A stretch of 8,679 nt of DNA, from the NCBI GenBank assembly GCA_002391465.1, contig DGFC01000119.1, positions 1 through 8,679 of the forward strand, read 5' to 3'. Below are positions 5,931 through 8,679 of the stretch, piece by piece. How positions within the stretch are numbered: the first letter of the stretch is position 1; the number at the start of each line of letters is the position of its first letter. The notes under the pieces were generated by a model. It did no database searches. It saw only the letters and a list, made by a program, of their open reading frames with translations, and was not told where the DNA came from. The DNA comes from Firmicutes bacterium UBA3910 (GTDB taxonomy: Bacteria; Bacillota; Limnochordia; Darwinibacteriales; Darwinibacteriaceae). The position numbers and the translations under genes are program-made.

Positions 5931-6671
5931 TCACAAATCCGCTACCGTGACAAACTCATACTCCAGTTCTTTTAAGAATTCTATTATTCGGGGCAGGGCC
6001 ATAACCGTTTCCCGCCCGTTGCAGTGCATGAGTACAACAGCATTGGGATGATGAAAATCCTCGATGCGCTTAATGAGGTTCTCTGGAGCGTTGCGTGTGC
6101 TATCCCAGTCAAAGGTATCCAAGGACCAGCGCACAACCTTCCAGCCGTTTTCCGCAAGGTAACGGTTGGAATCGGTACGGAGCGAACCATAGGGAGGCCG
6201 CATAATGGTGGGATAATAGCCAGTAACCTTCTCCACCGCCTCCGATGTGGGCTCCAACTCCAGTGCAACAATATCCTCATTGGTCATCTCAGCCATATCC
6301 TGGTGTGTCTTGGAATGGTTGGCCAGCAGATGGCCTTCGTCAAAGATGCGCTGGGTCATTTCAGGATAACGCACTACCTTCTCACCGAGCACAAAAAAAG
6401 TGGCAGTGACCTGCGTTTCTTTGAGAATATCGAGGATTTGTGGTGTGATGAAGGCATCGGGGCCGTCATCAAAGGTTAGGGCAATTTTAGGCCTATCCTT
6501 GGTGGGTTTTAGCATTGGCTTTTCCTCCCTGGGAATTGGTTTTGTATAAGTCTCGGGAAAGTTGTCGTTATGGAAAAGTTCATTTATAAAAAGCTGAGCT
6601 GCCCGGCTCTCGCCACTGGCAGTCAAAACTATCAGCAAAACTAAAGCAAACAGGAATGGAGTGTTGTTCAT
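5931..6671 (-). CDS. Exported polysaccharide deacetylase (NodB domain)
   Basis: This CE4-type enzyme should remove N-acetyl groups from a GlcNAc- or MurNAc-containing glycan outside the membrane. A hydrophobic segment (FLFALVLLIVLTA, 6-18) followed by ASGESRAA looks like a signal peptide or membrane anchor. The NodB domain spans about 62-246 and shows all five motifs: TFDDGP at 66-71 (D68 base, D69 metal), HSKTH at 119-123 (H119 and H123 metal ligands), RPPYG at 158-162, WSLDTFDWD at 182-190 and VVLMHCN at 212-218 with H216. The catalytic set is therefore intact. Length is typical for a single-domain PdaA/CDA-like enzyme. The start is firm: ATG at 6671 with AGGAGG at 6679-6684, spaced 7 nt. 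It heads a three-gene group with the adenylating enzyme (111 nt downstream) and the YkoP-like gene. Peptidoglycan, chitin-like and surface-polysaccharide substrates cannot be told apart here. Confidence 0.9.
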   Translation of the reverse strand: MNNTPFLFALVLLIVLTASGESRAAQLFINELFHNDNFPETYTKPIPREEKPMLKPTKDRPKIALTFDDGPDAFITPQILDILKETQVTATFFVLGEKVVRYPEMTQRIFDEGHLLANHSKTHQDMAEMTNEDIVALELEPTSEAVEKVTGYYPTIMRPPYGSLRTDSNRYLAENGWKVVRWSLDTFDWDSTRNAPENLIKRIEDFHHPNAVVLMHCNGRETVMALPRIIEFLKELEYEFVTVADL

Positions 6672-6678
6672 TCAATAG

Positions 6679-6684
6679 CCTCCT
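6679..6684 (-). promoter_or_regulatory. Ribosome binding site of the deacetylase
   Basis: AGGAGG on the minus strand lies 7 nt before the ATG at 6671 and decides the start that includes the signal peptide. Confidence 0.85.
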
Positions 6685-6707
6685 AAGTGTCAGAGTCAAC
6701 ATGTAAA

Positions 6708-6749
6708 AATTCGCCGCCGCAGCGTGATTCCCTGCCGCAGGGGCGAATT
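6708..6749. repeat. Inverted repeat upstream of the deacetylase
   Basis: AATTCGCC (6708-6715) pairs perfectly with GGCGAATT (6742-6749). The enclosed part holds a second hairpin, CCTGC (6731-6735) with GCAGG (6737-6741), and two copies of GCCGCAG (6716-6722 and 6734-6740). On the minus strand the outer stem runs into a short T-run (6705-6709). The element lies in the leader of the deacetylase operon, between it and the flavodiiron terminator, so it could be an operator or a weak attenuator. I found no clear promoter in this gap. Confidence 0.45.
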
Positions 6750-6769
6750 CGCGCTTGGGGTTTGGACAG

Positions 6770-6795
6770 AAAAACCCCCGGCACAAGGCCGGGGG
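6770..6795 (-). terminator. Intrinsic terminator of the flavodiiron gene
   Basis: Read on the minus strand, GCCGGGGG (+ strand 6775-6782) follows GC-rich CCCCCGGC (+ strand 6788-6795), forming a perfect 8-bp stem with a 5-nt loop. Five Ts (6770-6774 on the complementary strand) come directly after it. It starts about 10 nt past the flavodiiron stop codon and should separate that gene from the deacetylase group. Confidence 0.93.
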
Positions 6796-6804
6796 GAAGG
6801 GTGT

Positions 6805-8001
6805 CTAGCTAATATCACGGACAAACTGTCTGCCAAACTCTTGGCAAGCCTCGAGTTCATCTTCACTGGGCACCCACAGCGTTCGCTTACCTTCGTTGAC
6901 AACTTCAAAGCCCGCCTCCTCTAGATCGGCGGTGAGCAGTTTCACTGCTTCGCCGCTCCAACCGTAGCTGCCGAAGGCGGCTGCCTTTTTGTTCTTAAAT
7001 TTCATGCCCTTCACCATCTCCAAAAGCCCGGCCATGGCTGACAGATACCGGTTGTTGACGGTGGATGAACCGGCTAGGACTGCCTTGGACTTGAATATCT
7101 CGGTAACGATATCGTTTGTGTCATGGACCGCGGCGTTGTAAACCTTCACCCTCACATTGGGATCCTCCTGGGTGATTCCGACTGCAATCGCTTCGGCCAT
7201 GCGCCTGGTGGCATTCCACATGGTGTCGTAGACGATGGTGATCTGGTTTTCCTGGTAGTTGTCCGCCCACTTCAAATACTGCTGCACGATCTGGAGTGGG
7301 TCTTCCTTCCAGATTACACCGTGGCTGGTGGCGATCAGGTTGATGGGCAGTTCCATGGCAAGAAGTTCGTTGATTTTTTTCTTAACTAATGGGCTGAAGG
7401 GAGTGAGGATGTTGGCGTAGTACTTGAGTGCTTCAGCCTGCAGCTCGCACGGATCGACCAAGTCGTTGTAGAGCGATTCGGTGGCGTAGTGCTGGCCGAA
7501 GGCATCGTTACTGAATAATATGTTCTCACCGGTCATATAGGTAAACATGGTATCGGGCCAGTGCAGCATGGGTGCTTCCACAAATATGAGTTGGGATTCG
7601 CCTATATCCAGCGTATCGCCAGTTTTGACTGTGACGATGTTCCAGTCGTGGTGGAAATGCCCCTGCAGCGAGCGTTTGCCGTTGTTGGTGCAGTAGATGG
7701 GCGTGCCGGGAATCTCCCGCATCAGGGCGGGCAGGGCACCACTGTGGTCGATCTCTCCGTGGTTGACGATGATGTAGTCGATCTCCTTGAGGTCAATCAC
7801 CTTTTTGAGATTGGTAACGAACTCATCATCATAAGGCGACCAGACCGTATCAATTAACACAGTCTTTTCGTCCCTCACCAGGTAGGAATTATAAGATGAA
7901 CCTCTGTGGGTGGAAAACTCGTGACCATGGAACAGGTCCAACTCCCAATCCACTTTGCCAACCCAAGTAACCTTTTCAGTAATCTTCTTAGCCGTGTCCA
8001 T
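6805..8001 (-). CDS. fprA: Class A flavodiiron protein (O2/NO reductase)
   Basis: The 398-aa cytosolic enzyme has the canonical two-domain layout: a metallo-beta-lactamase-like diiron domain (about 1-250) and a flavodoxin-like FMN domain (about 254-398). The diiron ligands are all in place: H81, E83, D85 and H86 in HGEIDH, H147 in LHWPD, D166 in SNDAFG and H227 in TSHG. The FMN loops are visible at VYDTMWNATRRMA (257-269) and SYGWSG (345-350). The family reduces O2 to water and/or NO to N2O, protecting anaerobes from oxidative or nitrosative stress. Class A proteins need an external donor, usually rubredoxin, which is not encoded in this window; no rubredoxin or flavin-reductase domain is fused. 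The start is ATG at 8001 with AAAGGGG at 8009-8015, spaced 7 nt. It has its own promoter at 8029-8057 and a strong terminator. O2 versus NO preference cannot be read from the sequence. Confidence 0.96.
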   Translation of the reverse strand: MDTAKKITEKVTWVGKVDWELDLFHGHEFSTHRGSSYNSYLVRDEKTVLIDTVWSPYDDEFVTNLKKVIDLKEIDYIIVNHGEIDHSGALPALMREIPGTPIYCTNNGKRSLQGHFHHDWNIVTVKTGDTLDIGESQLIFVEAPMLHWPDTMFTYMTGENILFSNDAFGQHYATESLYNDLVDPCELQAEALKYYANILTPFSPLVKKKINELLAMELPINLIATSHGVIWKEDPLQIVQQYLKWADNYQENQITIVYDTMWNATRRMAEAIAVGITQEDPNVRVKVYNAAVHDTNDIVTEIFKSKAVLAGSSTVNNRYLSAMAGLLEMVKGMKFKNKKAAAFGSYGWSGEAVKLLTADLEEAGFEVVNEGKRTLWVPSEDELEACQEFGRQFVRDIS

Positions 8002-8028
8002 CCGAACACCCCTTTCTTGCTTTCCTTA

Positions 8029-8057
8029 ATAATACTAAATTCTTCCAGTGTAGACAA
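8029..8057 (-). promoter_or_regulatory. Sigma-A-type promoter of the flavodiiron gene
   Basis: On the minus strand TTGTCT (8052-8057, 4 of 6 matches) and TATTAT (8029-8034, 5 of 6 matches) are separated by exactly 17 nt. Transcription would begin near 8022, leaving a 20-nt leader containing the AAAGGGG ribosome binding site. The promoter sits in the 78-nt gap after the 2H-phosphoesterase gene, so the flavodiiron gene can be expressed on its own, although no terminator separates the two. Confidence 0.7.
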
Positions 8058-8079
8058 GCAAAAAATGCTGTGAACCCCA

Positions 8080-8583
8080 TCACAAAGCCAGTTTCGCCGT
8101 TTCGACCCACCTGCCCTCTGGACTGAAGCAAAACAGGCTGATGCTGTTGCACTCAAAGGCGTATTCCGGGGAAAAACCAGCTGTTTCCTTTTGGTAACGG
8201 TCAAACTGCTGCGGCGTGAGCCTGGTCGCCAAGGTGATATGGGGGCGATAGGGCCTCCTTTCGCGGGGTATACCCGCCCGTTCGAGGGCTTTTGCCAGTT
8301 GATCCTGGGCAGTTTTGAAATCTTCGTTCAACTCCACATTAACAAAGAGAACGCGCCTGCCAAAAGAACCTAGTCCGCTGCCCCGCACCAAAAAGGGTTT
8401 GATCCCTTGCACCGTCTCCTTAAGTAGCTTGAGCAGATCTGTCTCCTCCGATTCCCACCCAAAGGGTGGAATCAGAGTAATATGGGCTACCGTGCGGGGG
8501 GCACGAAACTTGCGGCGCCACGCCTCGCATTCCTTCTCCAATTCCTTGGGCAGCCTGATGCCTAGAAAGAATTTAGCCACCAA
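8080..8583 (-). CDS. thpR: 2H phosphoesterase, RNA 2',3'-cyclic phosphodiesterase type (ThpR/LigT)
   Basis: The 167-aa protein carries the two HxT signatures that define the 2H phosphoesterase superfamily: HITL at 34-37 (H34, T36) and HITL at 115-118 (H115, T117), the second preceded by RPYRP as in ThpR proteins. The N terminus KFFLGIRLPKEL (4-15) is also typical. Characterised members hydrolyse 2',3'-cyclic phosphate ends of RNA and show 2'-5' RNA ligase activity in vitro; the physiological role is unclear. The chain is slightly shorter than the usual length near 180. The start is ambiguous: TTG at 8583 (6 nt after AAGGAG at 8590-8595) or GTG at 8580 (9 nt), differing by one residue. It lies 78 nt upstream of the flavodiiron gene on the same strand, but that gene has its own promoter, so a functional link is not implied. 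The gene symbol follows the family and is tentative. Confidence 0.85.
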   Translation of the reverse strand: MVAKFFLGIRLPKELEKECEAWRRKFRAPRTVAHITLIPPFGWESEETDLLKLLKETVQGIKPFLVRGSGLGSFGRRVLFVNVELNEDFKTAQDQLAKALERAGIPRERRPYRPHITLATRLTPQQFDRYQKETAGFSPEYAFECNSISLFCFSPEGRWVETAKLAL

Positions 8584-8643
8584 ACCTCACTCCTTGTTGT
8601 GATCCTCTTTCGTGTGCTGTACCCATCTTCCTTCGCTGCGGCG

Positions 8644-8678
8644 AGAAATATTTAAGAAATATTAATGGTTAAATTAAC
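8644..8678. repeat. AT-rich direct repeat and palindrome at the right edge
   Basis: AGAAATATT occurs at 8644-8652 and again at 8655-8663, an 11-nt period. GTTAAATTAAC at 8668-8678 is an 11-nt odd palindrome. The stretch lies 60-95 nt upstream of the 2H-phosphoesterase start, where its promoter would be expected, so these may be promoter or operator elements. The window ends too soon to tell. Confidence 0.3.
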
Positions 8679-8679
8679 A

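Noticed and set aside
7875..8204. 109-codon minus-strand frame bridging the flavodiiron and 2H-phosphoesterase genes
   Set aside because: It is an alternate frame of two well-identified genes and spans the flavodiiron promoter.
6711..8646. CGCCGCAGCG shared in opposite orientation by 6714-6724 and the stretch near 8634-8643
   Set aside because: A single GC-rich 10-mer without flanking similarity is too little to call a dispersed repeat or insertion-element end.
8649..8677. TTAATT / TAAATA pair, or a TAATAT -10 box, as promoter of the 2H-phosphoesterase
   Set aside because: Matches are only 3 of 6 per box for the first, and the -35 region of the second lies outside the window.

Overview
The window looks like a piece of chromosome from an anaerobic, low-to-moderate GC Firmicutes-type (Clostridia-like) bacterium. 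The reasons are strong AGGAGG-type ribosome binding sites, TTG/GTG starts, sigma-A-like promoters, compact intrinsic terminators, a stand-alone class A flavodiiron protein typical of strict anaerobes, and an ornithine aminotransferase closely resembling Bacillus RocD. I cannot name the species. I see no rRNA, tRNA, CRISPR array, insertion sequence or phage gene.

Layout. Seven of the eight genes lie on the minus strand. From right to left: a 2H-phosphoesterase (ThpR/LigT type, 8080-8583), then a flavodiiron protein (6805-8001) with its own promoter and a clear terminator at 6770-6795. Next comes a compact three-gene group: an exported NodB-type polysaccharide deacetylase (5931-6671), a divergent PaaK/CapK-like adenylate-forming enzyme (4287-5819) and a small YkoP-like protein (3752-4285) that starts 1 nt after the enzyme's stop codon. 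A strong hairpin terminator (3701-3745) separates this group from the single plus-strand gene, a secreted PsbP-like protein (3116-3670). A 204-nt divergent intergenic region (2912-3115) carries promoters and a repeated TAAATTT(A/G)CA-like motif. Beyond it a two-gene minus-strand operon encodes a COG2403-type P-loop GTPase annotated in databases as cyclic 2,3-diphosphoglycerate synthetase-like (1571-2911) and ornithine aminotransferase (347-1561), closed by a hairpin at 311-335. Positions 1-310 hold no gene I can support.

How the genes may work together. The flavodiiron protein reduces O2 and/or NO with electrons normally delivered by rubredoxin, a partner not encoded here. RocD moves the delta-amino group of ornithine to 2-oxoglutarate; its tight pairing with the COG2403 GTPase suggests a link between that poorly understood enzyme and arginine/ornithine metabolism. 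The most interesting part is the deacetylase / adenylating enzyme / YkoP-like set. YkoP-like domains are known, as far as I recall, attached to polysaccharide deacetylases, so their separate coding around a carboxylate-activating enzyme suggests a cell-envelope glycan modification pathway. That reading is inference; no substrate can be read from the sequence.
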